Below are positions 10,112 to 19,318 of a stretch of DNA of 64,000 bases, piece after piece (position 1 is the stretch's first letter; the number at the start of each line of letters is the position of its first letter). The notes under the pieces are model-generated. The model was not told where the DNA came from, made no database searches, and saw only the letters and a program-made list of their open reading frames with translations. Source of the DNA: Synergistota bacterium. Lineage in GTDB: Bacteria; Synergistota; GBS-1. A program made the translations under genes and the position numbers. The stretch spans positions 62,001 to 126,000 of the forward strand of contig JANXBX010000004.1 in NCBI GenBank assembly GCA_025060595.1. Direction: 5' to 3'.

Positions 10112-10704
10112 ACCTTCTCTCCTCCTTTCTCTCGAGAAACAACTATAAAGTATCCAACAAAAACCTCAAGATCGTCAACATAGGAATGAATGGATATTAA
10201 ATACTTGTTCCCCTTTCTCTTTGCAACCCTTCCTCGAGCAACTATTCTATCACCAACTTTAACAGGGTATTTAAAACTAACTCTTGCCCTACCTATTAAA
10301 ACCTCTCCCGACCCAATTAAAGCCATAGCAAGTGAACTCGCCTGAGCAAAAGTATAAATTTCCCTAATTATATCACTATTTTTGAAGGCCATTTCTTTCG
10401 TCGCTTCAAGTACAGAAATCGCCCTCTCATTCAACTTTAACTCTATGAGATCTCCGGTCATCTCTTCAGGAGACATAGAACGAAGAGCACTTCTTGCCTT
10501 CTCAGCCATCTCTTTCATACGCTCTCTAACCTCAGGAATACCTAATCGAGCTCTATCAAAACGAATAGTAGAAACACTAACCTTCAAAATATCAGCAAGC
10601 TCCTCATCAGTAAGGAAAGGATTATCTTCAACAAGCTTTCTTAAATTCTTTTCCCTCTCTATCTTCCTAAGCCTTCTTATAGCTCTGTAAGATTCCCTTT
10701 TCAA
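10108..10704 (-). CDS. fapR: FapR-type transcriptional repressor of fatty-acid and phospholipid genes
   Basis: An N-terminal winged-helix part carries NPFLTDEELADILKVSVST followed by IRFDRARLGIPEVRER, the FapR signature. A C-terminal hotdog domain (about 80-195) in this family binds malonyl-CoA, which releases the repressor from DNA. The TTG at 10704 follows GAGGTG and gives (L/M)KRESYRAIRR; a GTG at 10713 is an alternative. It is first gene of the operon it is expected to control, so autoregulation is likely. The usual neighbour rpmF is absent. The identification is strong by motif; regulation is inferred. Confidence 0.93.
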   Translation of the reverse strand: MKRESYRAIRRLRKIEREKNLRKLVEDNPFLTDEELADILKVSVSTIRFDRARLGIPEVRERMKEMAEKARSALRSMSPEEMTGDLIELKLNERAISVLEATKEMAFKNSDIIREIYTFAQASSLAMALIGSGEVLIGRARVSFKYPVKVGDRIVARGRVAKRKGNKYLISIHSYVDDLEVFVGYFIVVSREKGGEKV

Positions 10705-10729
10705 CCACAACACCTCATAAAATCTACTA

Positions 10730-10746
10730 TTAATACCTGCTTACAA
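10730..10746. promoter_or_regulatory. Putative FapR operator over the fap operon start
   Basis: The 17 bases TTAATACCTGCTTACAA resemble the FapR box TTAGTACC(N)2-3 TACTAA known from Bacillus. The left arm matches well and the right arm poorly. The site lies immediately downstream of the -10 box, where a repressor would block the start of transcription. The call depends on position plus one good half-site. Confidence 0.45.
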
Positions 10747-10775
10747 ATTATATCAAAACCCCCTTTTTTGCTCAA
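10747..10775 (-). promoter_or_regulatory. Promoter of the fapR-plsX-fab-rnc-tyrS-bioY operon
   Basis: A -35 TTGAGC (10770-10775), a 17-base spacer and a perfect -10 TATAAT (10747-10752) preceded by TGA (extended -10). The predicted start is near 10740, inside the putative FapR operator. No other promoter is evident until the 6S gene, because the following genes overlap or nearly touch. Confidence 0.75.
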
Positions 10776-10819
10776 GGCAAATCTATCTTAAAAATATATT
10801 TCTCTCCCAAGAGTCCTTC

Positions 10820-10828
10820 TGGTATAAT
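10820..10828 (+). promoter_or_regulatory. Extended -10 promoter of the TAXI-TRAP operon
   Basis: TGGTATAAT (10820-10828) is a TGn-extended consensus -10. No good -35 exists 16-18 bases upstream. The predicted start near 10835 leaves a short leader with AAGGAGG before the ATG at 10866. The region between this and the fapR promoter (10714-10865) holds no gene. Confidence 0.6.
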
Positions 10829-10865
10829 AGACATTAATAAATTAACTTTAAGGAGGTGTATTAGA

Positions 10866-11867
10866 ATGCGTAAGGGAATTATAATCTTAATTCTCGCGAG
10901 TTTTCTTATTAGCATATGTAGCACAGCTGGAGCTACAGTCTTTATAAGAATCACTACTGCAACTACTGGAGGAACCTTTTATCCTGTTGGTGTGGGCATG
11001 GCCACATTATGGACAGAGAAACTTAAAGGAGAGGGAATCGAAGCAAGGGCAATGTCCTCAGCTGGATGGGTAGAAAACGTAGATATAATGAGGAAAAAAG
11101 AAGCAGAAATTGGAATAATGCAAGGTTTAGCACAAGTTTTAGCATGGGAAGGGAAAGACATGTTTCAAGGTAACCCCTACAAAGAGATGAGATCAATGTT
11201 TTCCCTTTGGCCCAATGTAGATCATTTTGTACTCGTTAAGGAAAAGGTAAAAACTGGAACTGCTGTAGATATAAAGGGAACCCGCTTCTGTCCAGGAGCT
11301 ACAGGAAGTGGAACACTTGTGTCTACAAAATACATAATGGAAGCCATAGGAATAACCTTTAAGGATATCCAACCAGAATTCGTCGGATATGCAGAAGCAG
11401 CAAGAGCGATAATGGATGGTAGACTCGATGGAGCTTCCATAATAGCAGGGCCACCAGTATCTGCAGTAACAGAACTATTTGCAGCTCCCGGAGGACCTAA
11501 AATAAAGGTCTTAGATTTCACCGATGAACAACTTAAGAAAGTTCAAGAAGTTCTCCCCTTTTACTTCCGTTACATAATCGAACCAGGAACCTATCCTAAT
11601 CAGAATGAACCTATAAAAACCATAGCACAGCCTAACTGGCTTGCTGTTAGACAGGACGTTCCTGCAGATGTGGTTTACAAGCTAACAAAAACAATATGGG
11701 AAAACCTGGATTACATGGTAAAGGTTCACAAAGCTTGTGAATTCTTAAAACCTGAGAAAGCTTTAGAAGGATTAACTGTTCCACTTCATCCAGGAGCTTA
11801 TAGATACTACAAAGAAAAGGGAATGAAAATACCCGAATATCTAATTCCACCAGAAGAAAAAAAGTAA
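10866..11867 (+). CDS. TAXI-family TRAP transporter solute-binding protein
   Basis: Exported solute receptor of a TRAP transporter. It has a signal peptide at about 1-23 (hydrophobic stretch, then TAGA), followed by the TAXI hallmark ITTATTGGTFYPVGVGMATL. Some characterised members bind glutamate or other acids; the ligand here is unknown. It is 333 aa, full length. It starts at ATG after AAGGAGG and is followed by a hairpin terminator and then the fused permease, the usual order. The adjacent polar amino-acid ABC genes and aminotransferase hint at an amino or 2-oxo acid, which is inference. Confidence 0.95.
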   Translation: MRKGIIILILASFLISICSTAGATVFIRITTATTGGTFYPVGVGMATLWTEKLKGEGIEARAMSSAGWVENVDIMRKKEAEIGIMQGLAQVLAWEGKDMFQGNPYKEMRSMFSLWPNVDHFVLVKEKVKTGTAVDIKGTRFCPGATGSGTLVSTKYIMEAIGITFKDIQPEFVGYAEAARAIMDGRLDGASIIAGPPVSAVTELFAAPGGPKIKVLDFTDEQLKKVQEVLPFYFRYIIEPGTYPNQNEPIKTIAQPNWLAVRQDVPADVVYKLTKTIWENLDYMVKVHKACEFLKPEKALEGLTVPLHPGAYRYYKEKGMKIPEYLIPPEEKK

Positions 11868-11891
11868 GAAATTGATTCTTTTTGAAAAAAC

Positions 11892-11930
11892 AAAAGGATG
11901 GGTTCTCTTCGAACCCATCCTTTTATAGTT
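11892..11930 (+). terminator. Intrinsic terminator or attenuator between TRAP receptor and permease
   Basis: A 14-base stem (11892-11905 with 11911-11924, AAAAGGATGGGTTC and its complement) around the loop TCTTC, followed by a T-rich tail (TTTTATAGTTTT). It sits between receptor and permease genes of the same transporter, so partial termination would yield excess receptor over permease, a common design in binding-protein operons. Confidence 0.8.
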
Positions 11931-11957
11931 TTAGCCCCTCGATGGGAGGGATAAAAA

Positions 11958-13805
11958 TTGAAAAGGACTCTTAAAGGAAAATACAAACTATTAGCGAGTA
12001 TAATCGCTATTTCATTTTCGATTTTTGAACTGTGGGTCAACAGCTTCGGTATAATGCTCGACATAAAGAGAAACGCTTTACATCTAGGATTTTTGCTAAT
12101 GTTGGCCTTTTTGTTCTACCCAGCTACATCAAAATCCGATAAGGAAAAGCCAACAATTTTAGATCTTCTATTATCTTTGCTGGGTTTATCTGTAGGACTA
12201 TACATTCTTATATTTTACGACGATCTCTTCACCAGAGCAGGTATAGCTATAACTAGAGATTATATATTTGCTATAATTTGCATTATACTTCTTCTTGAGG
12301 CTTCGAGAAGAACCGTAGGACTGGTTTTTTGCGGATTAGTGGTCTTCTTTCTACTTTATGCTATATACGGCTATATTTTCCCGGGGATCTTCAAACACCC
12401 AGGGGTAAGTTGGACAAGAACGCTTTACAGAATGTATCTTACATATGAAGGGATTCTCGGAACAACTTTATCGGTATCATCAACTTTTATTTACCTTTTT
12501 ATCCTTTTTAGTGCTTTTCTTGAGGTTTGTGGAACCGCAAGCTTTTTCAATGATTTAGCATTAGCATTAGCAGGCTCGAAACGCGGAGGACCGGCATTTG
12601 TAGCCGTTATAGCAAGCGCATTAATGGGAACGCTTAGTGGAAGCGCTGTTGCTAATGTTGCAACTACTGGAACTTTCACTATCCCCTTAATGAAAAAGGT
12701 GGGATACAAACCTCACTTTGCTGGAGCTGTCGAGGCAGCTGCCTCAACAGGAGGGCAAATTATGCCCCCAATAATGGGAGCTGCTGCCTTCATTATGGCA
12801 TCCTTCCTTCAAATATCCTATGTCAACATTATGATTGCAGCCATAATACCTGCTCTGCTTTATTATCTTGCCATAGCTGCAAACGTATATCTTGAAGCCA
12901 GAAGATTAAACCTTCAAGGCGTTCCTCCAGAAAACCTTCCATCATTAAAAGAGGTCCTAATAAAAAGAGGTTTTATGATAGCTCCTTTAATAGTTATAAT
13001 GTACCTCCTATTAACGGGAAGAACACCCTTAATGGCTGGCTTTGGAGGAATCATAACAACAGTATTAGTGAGCTTTATAAGAAAAGAAACAAGATTAACT
13101 TTTAGAAAGCTTGTCAAAGCCCTCGAAGAGGGAGCCTATTCAGCTCTTCAAGTGGGTATAGCTTGTGCAGCTTGTGGAATAATTGTAGGAGTAGCAGCGG
13201 TAACTGGAATAGGCTCTATTGTAGCTTATAGTCTCATAAAGCTTTCTGGTGGCATTCCTCTAACTGCTCTTTTTATGGTGATGATAGCATGTATAATTCT
13301 TAGTATGGGACTACCTTCAACAGCCCTCTACATAGTAGTAGCAACAGTCGCAGCACCAGCTCTTATTAACTTAGGATTTTTACCCTTAGCAGCTCATTTC
13401 TTTGTCTTCTATTTTGGAGCGCTCTCAAACGTGACTCCACCTGTTGCTCTCGCTTCTTACACGGCAGCTGGATTAGCAAATTCTGATCCTACCAGAACAG
13501 CAATAACAGGACTTAAGTTAACACTAGCTGGTTTTATCATTCCCTTTGTATACACTTTTAATCCAGTACTTTTAGCTCAAAACATATCTTTTATCCCTCT
13601 TTTAATATCGTTAGCTGAGTGTATCATAGGAATTGCAGCACTAGCTATAGGGACAATTGGGTATACATGGAGAGAAATTAAGCTTTGGGAAAGAAGCTTG
13701 TTTATTCTTGCTGCTATTTCATTATTACTCCCATTGAAGATGTCTTCCTTTTATGGTATAGTTCTCCTTAGCTTACTTATATTGAAGGAAAAATGGAAGC
13801 GTTAA
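11958..13805 (+). CDS. TRAP transporter fused permease (DctQM type, TAXI-associated)
   Basis: A 615-aa inner-membrane protein fusing the small and large TRAP subunits. The first ~110 residues hold hydrophobic helices of the DctQ-like part; the rest is the large transport domain with the conserved [20 protein letters not shown] and [17 protein letters not shown] segments and a C-terminal [18 protein letters not shown]. It uses a Na+ or H+ gradient and the preceding receptor. The start is TTG at 11958 after GGGAGGG. Its 3' end overlaps the ABC ATPase gene by 13 bases. Confidence 0.95.
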   Translation: MKRTLKGKYKLLASIIAISFSIFELWVNSFGIMLDIKRNALHLGFLLMLAFLFYPATSKSDKEKPTILDLLLSLLGLSVGLYILIFYDDLFTRAGIAITRDYIFAIICIILLLEASRRTVGLVFCGLVVFFLLYAIYGYIFPGIFKHPGVSWTRTLYRMYLTYEGILGTTLSVSSTFIYLFILFSAFLEVCGTASFFNDLALALAGSKRGGPAFVAVIASALMGTLSGSAVANVATTGTFTIPLMKKVGYKPHFAGAVEAAASTGGQIMPPIMGAAAFIMASFLQISYVNIMIAAIIPALLYYLAIAANVYLEARRLNLQGVPPENLPSLKEVLIKRGFMIAPLIVIMYLLLTGRTPLMAGFGGIITTVLVSFIRKETRLTFRKLVKALEEGAYSALQVGIACAACGIIVGVAAVTGIGSIVAYSLIKLSGGIPLTALFMVMIACIILSMGLPSTALYIVVATVAAPALINLGFLPLAAHFFVFYFGALSNVTPPVALASYTAAGLANSDPTRTAITGLKLTLAGFIIPFVYTFNPVLLAQNISFIPLLISLAECIIGIAALAIGTIGYTWREIKLWERSLFILAAISLLLPLKMSSFYGIVLLSLLILKEKWKR

Positions 13806-14575
13806 GAGCAATAAACATTTCTAAAAGATTTGGAAATATCCAAGTCCTAAAGGAAATAAGCTTGTTTGTTAAGAAAGGAGAGGTCCTATCTATAATAGGA
13901 CCAAGCGGATCAGGTAAAAGTACCCTTTTGCGCTGTTTATGTGGCCTGGAAAAAATAGATTCCGGAGAAATATTTATAAACGGTGAACCCCTTTCCACAG
14001 GAAAATTCAGTCATAGAAATCTTGCAACAAAAATAGGAATGATCTTCCAAAGTTTTAACTTATTCCCTCACATGACTGCGCTTGAAAATGTAATGCTGGC
14101 TCCAATAAAAGTTAAAAAACTAAAGAGAAGCGAAGCAGAAAAGCTTTCAAGGGACTTGTTGGTAAGAGTGGGACTCGAAGACAAGATGTTTTACCGACCA
14201 TCTCAGCTCTCAGGGGGGCAACAGCAAAGAGTAGCTATAGCAAGAGCCTTAGCTATGCAACCAGACATAATGCTCTTTGACGAACCAACATCAGCACTTG
14301 ACCCAGAACTTGTAGGAGAAGTACTTGAGGTCATTGCTCAACTTGCAAAAGAAGGTATGACTATGATAATAGTAACTCATGAGATGCTCTTTGCCAAAGA
14401 TATATCTCACAGAGTTATTTTTATGGATGACGGAACCATAATAGAAGAGGGAAAACCAGAAGAAATTTTTACCAAACCAGTTAATCCAAGAACGAGGACC
14501 TTTTTAAAAAGGCTCCTTCCACATTTTGGAAGCTCATTAATAGAAAAGAGGGAAAACCTTGATATTGGATTTTAG
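13793..14575 (+). CDS. Polar amino-acid ABC transporter ATP-binding protein (GlnQ type)
   Basis: ATPase of an amino-acid importer, 260 aa. It has Walker [10 protein letters not shown] (about 37-45), Q-loop [16 protein letters not shown], signature LSGGQQQR, Walker [15 protein letters not shown], and switch His in IVTHEM. All motifs are intact. The ATG overlaps the TRAP permease end and the stop overlaps the next permease gene by 17 bases. Its receptor is probably the convergent gene at 16372-17136. The amino acid cannot be named. Confidence 0.95.
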   Translation: MEALRAINISKRFGNIQVLKEISLFVKKGEVLSIIGPSGSGKSTLLRCLCGLEKIDSGEIFINGEPLSTGKFSHRNLATKIGMIFQSFNLFPHMTALENVMLAPIKVKKLKRSEAEKLSRDLLVRVGLEDKMFYRPSQLSGGQQQRVAIARALAMQPDIMLFDEPTSALDPELVGEVLEVIAQLAKEGMTMIIVTHEMLFAKDISHRVIFMDDGTIIEEGKPEEIFTKPVNPRTRTFLKRLLPHFGSSLIEKRENLDIGF

Positions 14576-15212
14576 TATAGTCCTTCCATATCTTTCAACA
14601 TTTTTAAAAGGAACAAAAGTTACCATAGAGGCAAGCGTTTTAGCAATACTTATAGGGCTTGTAATAGGCACCATAGTAGGCATCGGCAGAGTTATACCTT
14701 CTAAACCAATAAATCTTATAGCCTGGCTTTATGTATACGTAATAAGAGGGACTCCTCTTTTAGTTCAGCTTTTTGTAATATATTTTGGCCTGCCTTCTAT
14801 CGGAATAGAGTTAGAAGCATTTACAGCTGGAGTAATAGGTTTAGGAATTAATAGTGGAGGATATGTAGCTGAAATCGTTCGAGGAGGAATAGAAGCAGTT
14901 CCAAAAGGTCAAATCGAAGCTGCAAAAGTCTTAGGTCTAAATTACTTACAAACCATGTGGCATATCATCCTCCCACAAGCAATAAGAAACATGCTTCCAG
15001 CTTTGGGAAATGAATTCGTAACATTAGTAAAAGAGTCTTCATTACTTTCGACACTGGCTATAATTGAACTAACCATGGTAGGGCAACAAGTTAGAAGTGT
15101 TACTTTCGCATCTTTTGAGGTTTTCATCGTTGTCGCTTTAATCTATCTTATTATAACTACAGTTGTTAGTATGCTAGTAAGATATATAGAAAGGAAGTGG
15201 CAAGTAAGATGA
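14559..15212 (+). CDS. Polar amino-acid ABC transporter permease (HisM/GlnP type)
   Basis: A 217-aa membrane protein with about five transmembrane helices. It has [13 protein letters not shown] and the cytoplasmic EAA loop ([22 protein letters not shown]) that contacts the ATPase, plus the usual [17 protein letters not shown] single permease gene suggests a homodimeric channel. It is translationally coupled to the ATPase upstream and to the aminotransferase downstream (ATGA). Confidence 0.95.
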   Translation: MILDFSIVLPYLSTFLKGTKVTIEASVLAILIGLVIGTIVGIGRVIPSKPINLIAWLYVYVIRGTPLLVQLFVIYFGLPSIGIELEAFTAGVIGLGINSGGYVAEIVRGGIEAVPKGQIEAAKVLGLNYLQTMWHIILPQAIRNMLPALGNEFVTLVKESSLLSTLAIIELTMVGQQVRSVTFASFEVFIVVALIYLIITTVVSMLVRYIERKWQVR

Positions 15213-16342
15213 AAAAGTTATCAGAAAGGGTTTCAAATCTTGAAGTTCTGTCCATTTTAGAGGTAGCAGCAGGTGCTTCTCCCGAGTGTATAGACCTTAC
15301 CGTAGGAGAGCCAGATCTACCCCCTGATCCTCTAGTTAAAGAAGGAATAATAGAAGCTCTCGAGAAAAACTTAACAAAGTACACAGCAGATGAGGGAATT
15401 CTAGAACTAAGAAAAGCTGTTGCAGATGATCTTAAAGAACGATACGGAGTTTCCTATGATACCGATGAGATAATAATCACACAAGGAGGAGCAGGAGCAA
15501 TATTTTCAAGCTTACTAGCATTGCTAAATGAAGGGGACAAAGCCATTCTTCAATCGCCGTGGTATTCTGGACACCTGAGAGCTTTAAATTTACTTAGAGT
15601 CAAATCTTTTCCTCTGAAAACTTTTGAAAAAGGATACCCATTAGAGATAAACCTAGAAAGCCTTCCTCAAGATGCAAAGATAATCTTTCTTTGCTCTCCC
15701 AATAATCCCACAGGCATGATCTTAAAGCACGAAGATCTAGAAAAAATCCTCTTTTTTGCTATTCAGAACGACCAAATAATACTTATTGACATAGCTTATG
15801 AGGCTTTAACTGACAGTGGAAAAGTACCTTTACCTATAGAATTCAAAAAGGGAAAGGAAAGAACTATAATAATAGGCTCTTTTTCAAAATGCTATTCTAT
15901 AACAGGCTTAAGAATAGGATATGTAGCAGCTCCTAAAGACATAGCTGTTGGAGTTAAAAAAACTATATCTACCTTTAGCTTTTGTGCTAACTCGATAACT
16001 CAATATGGTGTACTGAAAGCCTTTAGATGCGGAAATCCAAACTTCCCTTCATTGAGAGAAGAGTTTAAAAGAAGAAGAGAAATATGTACAGAAATATTAC
16101 ACAAAGCTGGCATTAAGTTTGCCAAACCTGAGGGAGGTTTCTTCTTATTTCCATATTTTGAAGACGGAAGAAAAGATGTGGAAAGAGCCAAATTTCTAGT
16201 AGAAAAAGCTAAGGTCATAACTGTACCTGGATATCCATTTTTTGGACCAGACGGTAAAGGACATTTACGCATCGCCTTGACCAAACCAATAGAAACTTTA
16301 AGAAAAGCCTTAGAGCAAATAGTTTCAGCCCTTCCAAAATAA
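15209..16342 (+). CDS. PLP-dependent aminotransferase, class I/II
   Basis: Fold-type I aminotransferase of about 377 aa. It has the substrate-side VGEPDLPPDP, PNNPTGMIL, a DIAYEAL aspartate/tyrosine segment, the PLP lysine in SFSKCYSITGLRIGY and a C-terminal arginine in LRIALT that should bind the substrate carboxylate. The ATG at 15209 overlaps the permease stop (ATGA); a GTG at 15197 would add four residues. Genomic position suggests it deaminates the amino acid imported by the preceding ABC transporter. Substrate is not predictable from sequence. Confidence 0.93.
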   Translation: MKKLSERVSNLEVLSILEVAAGASPECIDLTVGEPDLPPDPLVKEGIIEALEKNLTKYTADEGILELRKAVADDLKERYGVSYDTDEIIITQGGAGAIFSSLLALLNEGDKAILQSPWYSGHLRALNLLRVKSFPLKTFEKGYPLEINLESLPQDAKIIFLCSPNNPTGMILKHEDLEKILFFAIQNDQIILIDIAYEALTDSGKVPLPIEFKKGKERTIIIGSFSKCYSITGLRIGYVAAPKDIAVGVKKTISTFSFCANSITQYGVLKAFRCGNPNFPSLREEFKRRREICTEILHKAGIKFAKPEGGFFLFPYFEDGRKDVERAKFLVEKAKVITVPGYPFFGPDGKGHLRIALTKPIETLRKALEQIVSALPK

Positions 16343-16343
16343 A

Positions 16344-16367
16344 AAAGGGGGCTTTAAAGCCCCCTTT
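16344..16367. terminator. Bidirectional intrinsic terminator
   Basis: A perfect 24-base palindrome, AAAGGGGGCTTT followed by its complement, flanked by A-rich and T-rich runs on the two sides. It lies between the convergent aminotransferase and solute-binding-protein genes and can serve both. Confidence 0.9.
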
Positions 16368-16371
16368 AATT

Positions 16372-17136
16372 TTATTGTTTCTGCTTAAACCATTTATCTG
16401 TTAGTGCTTGAAGTTCTCCACTTTTTCTCATCTCTTCTATAACCTTATTTATCGCCTCAAGTAACTTTACGTCCTCCTTCCTTAAAGCTAACGCCTTTCC
16501 CGCTTCAGTTATAACCTGATCAAAGGCTATCTTAATTTTCCCCTTAAAATCTTTACTCTCGCAGAACTCTATAGCAACAGGTTTATCCATTAAGGTAGCG
16601 TCAGCCCTACCAAGAACCACTTCTCTGACACAATCATCAAACTTTTGGAATCTTTTCATAGTAACATTAGGAATAGCAGAACAGAAAGTGTCCTGAACAG
16701 TACCAAGTTGAACAGCTATAGTCTTACCCTTTAGGTCATTAAGGGTTTTTATAGAATTATCATTAGCTCTAACTACAAAAGAACTAAGGCTTATATAGTA
16801 AGGTACAGAAAAAGCAACCTTTTTGGCTCTTTCCGCCGTTGCAGACATTCCAGCAGCAATAATATCTATTTTCCCAGCTAAGAGTGCCGGAATTAGCGAA
16901 TCGAAAGGCATATCAACCCATTCTAACTTTTTCCCTATCTTTTTAGCGATCGCTTCCATAAGATCAATATCAAAACCAACAAGATTATTATTCTTGTCTC
17001 TAAATTCAAAAGGAGGATAAGTGCTTTCGGTTCCCACTTTTAGGACGTCTTTTTTCATCGCATCTCCAAAAACCATACCAATTCCCGCAAAACTAAGCGA
17101 AAGAACAATTAATACTAACAGCACGTAACGTTTCAT
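16372..17136 (-). CDS. ABC transporter substrate-binding protein, family 3 (amino acid)
   Basis: Periplasmic or lipid-free exported receptor of 254 aa. The signal peptide is about 1-24. The mature part shows the family-3 signature GFDIDLMEAIAKKIGKKL, preceded by KVGTESTYPPFEF, then LLAGKIDIIAAGMSAT. No lipobox cysteine follows the signal. It is the likely partner of the ATPase and permease at 13.8-15.2 kb although it is on the opposite strand with its own promoter, so receptor and channel can be regulated separately. Confidence 0.93.
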   Translation of the reverse strand: MKRYVLLVLIVLSLSFAGIGMVFGDAMKKDVLKVGTESTYPPFEFRDKNNNLVGFDIDLMEAIAKKIGKKLEWVDMPFDSLIPALLAGKIDIIAAGMSATAERAKKVAFSVPYYISLSSFVVRANDNSIKTLNDLKGKTIAVQLGTVQDTFCSAIPNVTMKRFQKFDDCVREVVLGRADATLMDKPVAIEFCESKDFKGKIKIAFDQVITEAGKALALRKEDVKLLEAINKVIEEMRKSGELQALTDKWFKQKQ

Positions 17137-17170
17137 CTTGCCTACCTCCTTTGAGATTTATTTTTTCTAA

Positions 17171-17208
17171 CAAATTATAACACACAGGAACGAGCCTCGT
17201 GATATAAT
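17171..17208. promoter_or_regulatory. Divergent extended -10 promoters
   Basis: On the minus strand TGTTATAAT (core 17174-17179) serves the solute-binding protein. On the plus strand TGATATAAT (core 17203-17208) serves the exported protein at 17245. Both carry the TGn extension and neither has a good -35. The cores are only 23 bases apart, so polymerases at the two sites should compete. Confidence 0.6.
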
Positions 17209-17244
17209 TTTAAAAAAGCTTAACTTAAAGGAGGTTGATGATGT

Positions 17245-17841
17245 TTGAAAAGATCGTTGATACTTGCGACTTTCCTATCATTCCTTCTAATAATTTTAAA
17301 CACAGTTTGGGCTCAAAGCGGAGCTCAAAATATTAACTCACTAGCAGACGAGGTGAAGCAACTTTTTTCGAAAGGAGACTATAAAAATGCTCTGCTAAAA
17401 GCGAGAGAACTCTACCTCAGTATATGGAATAAGTCCCCCCTATTCTACTCTAAAGCAATACTTGTGGAAAACGAACCTGAAGGTGTAGGAATGTATATAG
17501 AGAAAAAGGATAATAAGTTTGCTGAAGGAGATCCAATATATATTTATGTTGAACCTATGGGATATACAGTGAATAAAAAGGGAGAAACTTACTCCTTTGG
17601 ACTTATAGCCGATTTTGCTATACTAGACAACGAAGGAAATCACCTTTATGAAAAGAAAAACTTTGGAACCTGGAGCATGGAATCCAAAGACTTCAACACA
17701 GAATTTTTCCTATTCTTAAGATATTCCTTTACAGGTATAAAACCTGGGAAATATAGGATTATAACAACACTAAGAGATATAAACGATCCTAACAAAAAGC
17801 TTGACATAGATACACCTATAGAAATTGTTCCGAAGCAATAA
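17245..17841 (+). CDS. Exported protein of unknown function
   Basis: A 198-aa protein with a clear signal peptide (about 1-23, ending VWA before QSG). An N-terminal helical part (about 30-65, LADEVKQLFSKGDYKNALLKA) looks TPR-like. It is followed by a beta-rich domain with repeated aromatic residues (PIYIYVEPMGY, FGLIADFAILDNEGN, FFLFLRYSFTGIKPGKYRI) typical of an immunoglobulin-like fold. It resembles uncharacterised periplasmic proteins; I do not recognise a function. The start is TTG at 17245 after AAAGGAGG; two ATGs just upstream are in another frame. It has its own promoter and no operon partner. Confidence 0.85.
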   Translation: MKRSLILATFLSFLLIILNTVWAQSGAQNINSLADEVKQLFSKGDYKNALLKARELYLSIWNKSPLFYSKAILVENEPEGVGMYIEKKDNKFAEGDPIYIYVEPMGYTVNKKGETYSFGLIADFAILDNEGNHLYEKKNFGTWSMESKDFNTEFFLFLRYSFTGIKPGKYRIITTLRDINDPNKKLDIDTPIEIVPKQ

Positions 17842-18160
17842 ACTAAATTTTCCTTTAAAAGCTATATACAAACACTCCCTCCTTAAGATTTACTTAACTT
17901 CAGTTACTCCTATATCCAAGCCCTTATAAGGTAGCTTAATTCTGCTTAAAAATCACTATCTTGCTGTTTTTCTACATTTGCTTCTGTTAATAGAATAGAA
18001 AACCTCTCAAAGGAGCACACCCTTTAATCCCTACAGGGGAAATAGAATCTCTTACGATCTAGTAATAGTCGTTTTTATCTCTAATGAACTTTTAACCGAG
18101 ATATTTGTAGAGTAAGGCTAAAGGCTTGCCACATTATGAATAGTTAGACAAACTCTGAAC
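17842..18160. other. Gene-free 319-base convergent gap
   Basis: The region lies between the 3' ends of the exported-protein gene and the HAD phosphatase gene. All frames are broken by stops. There is no convincing terminator. It contains a 10-base palindrome CCTTATAAGG near 17929-17938 and a CCCTACAGGGG segment near 18030. It is the only sizeable stretch in the window with no assignable content. It may be a decayed gene or hold an RNA, but I see no evidence for either. Confidence 0.6.
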
Positions 18161-19006
18161 TTATGCAAAAAACTTTTTTCTCTCACTCAATATTTCTTCT
18201 AAAAAAGAAGCCACACCATCATCCGCATTGGAAGGAATTATGAGATCTGCCTCCTTTTTAACCTCCTCAGGAGCATTTTCCATAGCTACTCCCAAACCAG
18301 CTTTTCTTATAGCATCTATATCATTAAGGTTATCCCCAACAAAAACGATTCTATCCAAGGGTATTTCATAAAATTTAGAAAAGAAATAAAGAGAAACTTC
18401 CTTTGAGCACTCAGGACCATAAATTTCAAGAAAAACCTCATCATCAACTTTAGAGTTCATTACAAAGCTTAACCCCTTTCCGCAAGATTCACTAATGAAC
18501 ATTTCAACCTTCTCAACTTTTCCAACAACCACAAGCTCATTGAAAGAAAGGGACATCTTAAAAGCTTCCACAATATCATTAAGCAAAATTGCATTGAAAA
18601 CAGATTTTTCAAAATAAGAAGAAAACTTAGAATCATGAGGAAAAATTTTTTCCATCACTATATAAGGAGAAGTAAAAGAAGGGATAAAAAGCATAGAAAA
18701 CAAACCTAAGTCTTTTGCAAGACAAACAGCTTCGACCAGTTTACTCCTGGGAAAGTTCACAAGCCTATAAACCTCCATAGGGTCAAAAGAAACCATCAAA
18801 GCGCTATTTTGAAAGGAAACGAGTCCTCCAATATTAAGTGCCTCTATATAAGGTTTAGCTGAAGGAAAAGTTCTTCCCGTAGATATAGTAATATTAAGTC
18901 CACAAGCACAAGCTCTCTCTATAGCTTTAATAACCCTCGAAGTTAAAATCTTCTGAGGGCTCAAAAGAGTCCCATCCAAATCAAAAACTATTAGCTTGTA
19001 CTTCAT
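18161..19006 (-). CDS. Cof-type HAD-superfamily phosphatase
   Basis: Haloacid dehalogenase-like hydrolase of 281 aa, type IIB cap. The motifs are complete: I VFDLDGTLL (about 7-15), II STGRTF, III with Lys in the SKEVSLYFF region, IV VGDNLNDIDAIRKAG. This family dephosphorylates sugar phosphates, nucleotides or cofactors, and its substrate cannot be told from sequence. Its ATG overlaps the stop of the PII-like gene upstream, so the two form an operon. Confidence 0.93.
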   Translation of the reverse strand: MKYKLIVFDLDGTLLSPQKILTSRVIKAIERACACGLNITISTGRTFPSAKPYIEALNIGGLVSFQNSALMVSFDPMEVYRLVNFPRSKLVEAVCLAKDLGLFSMLFIPSFTSPYIVMEKIFPHDSKFSSYFEKSVFNAILLNDIVEAFKMSLSFNELVVVGKVEKVEMFISESCGKGLSFVMNSKVDDEVFLEIYGPECSKEVSLYFFSKFYEIPLDRIVFVGDNLNDIDAIRKAGLGVAMENAPEEVKKEADLIIPSNADDGVASFLEEILSERKKFFA

Positions 19007-19296
19007 TCCACTCTTCCTACTTCCCAGAAAAATACCTCTAACCCTTCTTCCCTAACCTGTTCTCTTTTCCTCATATCTTTAAGGGCCTCTAAGAGAAGTT
19101 TTTCCTTTTCACCTTCAGCTACCACCAAAAAGGCTTCATTTAATGCAGGCCATATGGGAGTTCCAAGATGAAAACCTGTATCTCCTTTTCCTTTTACCAA
19201 GCTCCATTGAGTATAGCCATCCACCTTTAGCCTTTCCAAGAGAATTTTAATGTCTTCCTCTAAAGTTGAATTCCCCACAATAAGAAAAGCTTTCAA
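19003..19296 (-). CDS. PII-like small protein (PG0541/transporter-associated family)
   Basis: A 97-aa protein with a ferredoxin-like alpha/beta pattern. It has the motif KGKGDTGFHLGTPIWPALNEA, which matches the G-x-HLGTxxWPALN signature of PG0541-like PII-fold proteins. These often sit beside efflux or other transporters and are thought to bind a small ligand. Here the partner gene is a HAD phosphatase. The TTG at 19296 lies six bases after GGGGTG and gives (L/M)KAFLIVGNS; GTG 19305 is an alternative. Confidence 0.75.
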   Translation of the reverse strand: MKAFLIVGNSTLEEDIKILLERLKVDGYTQWSLVKGKGDTGFHLGTPIWPALNEAFLVVAEGEKEKLLLEALKDMRKREQVREEGLEVFFWEVGRVE

Positions 19297-19318
19297 TTTA
19301 ATCACCCCATATCAAAGA

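Noticed and set aside
18020-18045. CRISPR-repeat-like CTTTAATCCCTACAGGGG in the gene-free gap
   Set aside because: It occurs once only, with no second copy or spacer spacing and no cas genes in the window.
17940-18150. Decayed transposase in the 17.8-18.2 kb gap
   Set aside because: Minus-strand fragments such as KGLDIGVTEVK are too short and have no further matching segments; no terminal repeats were seen.
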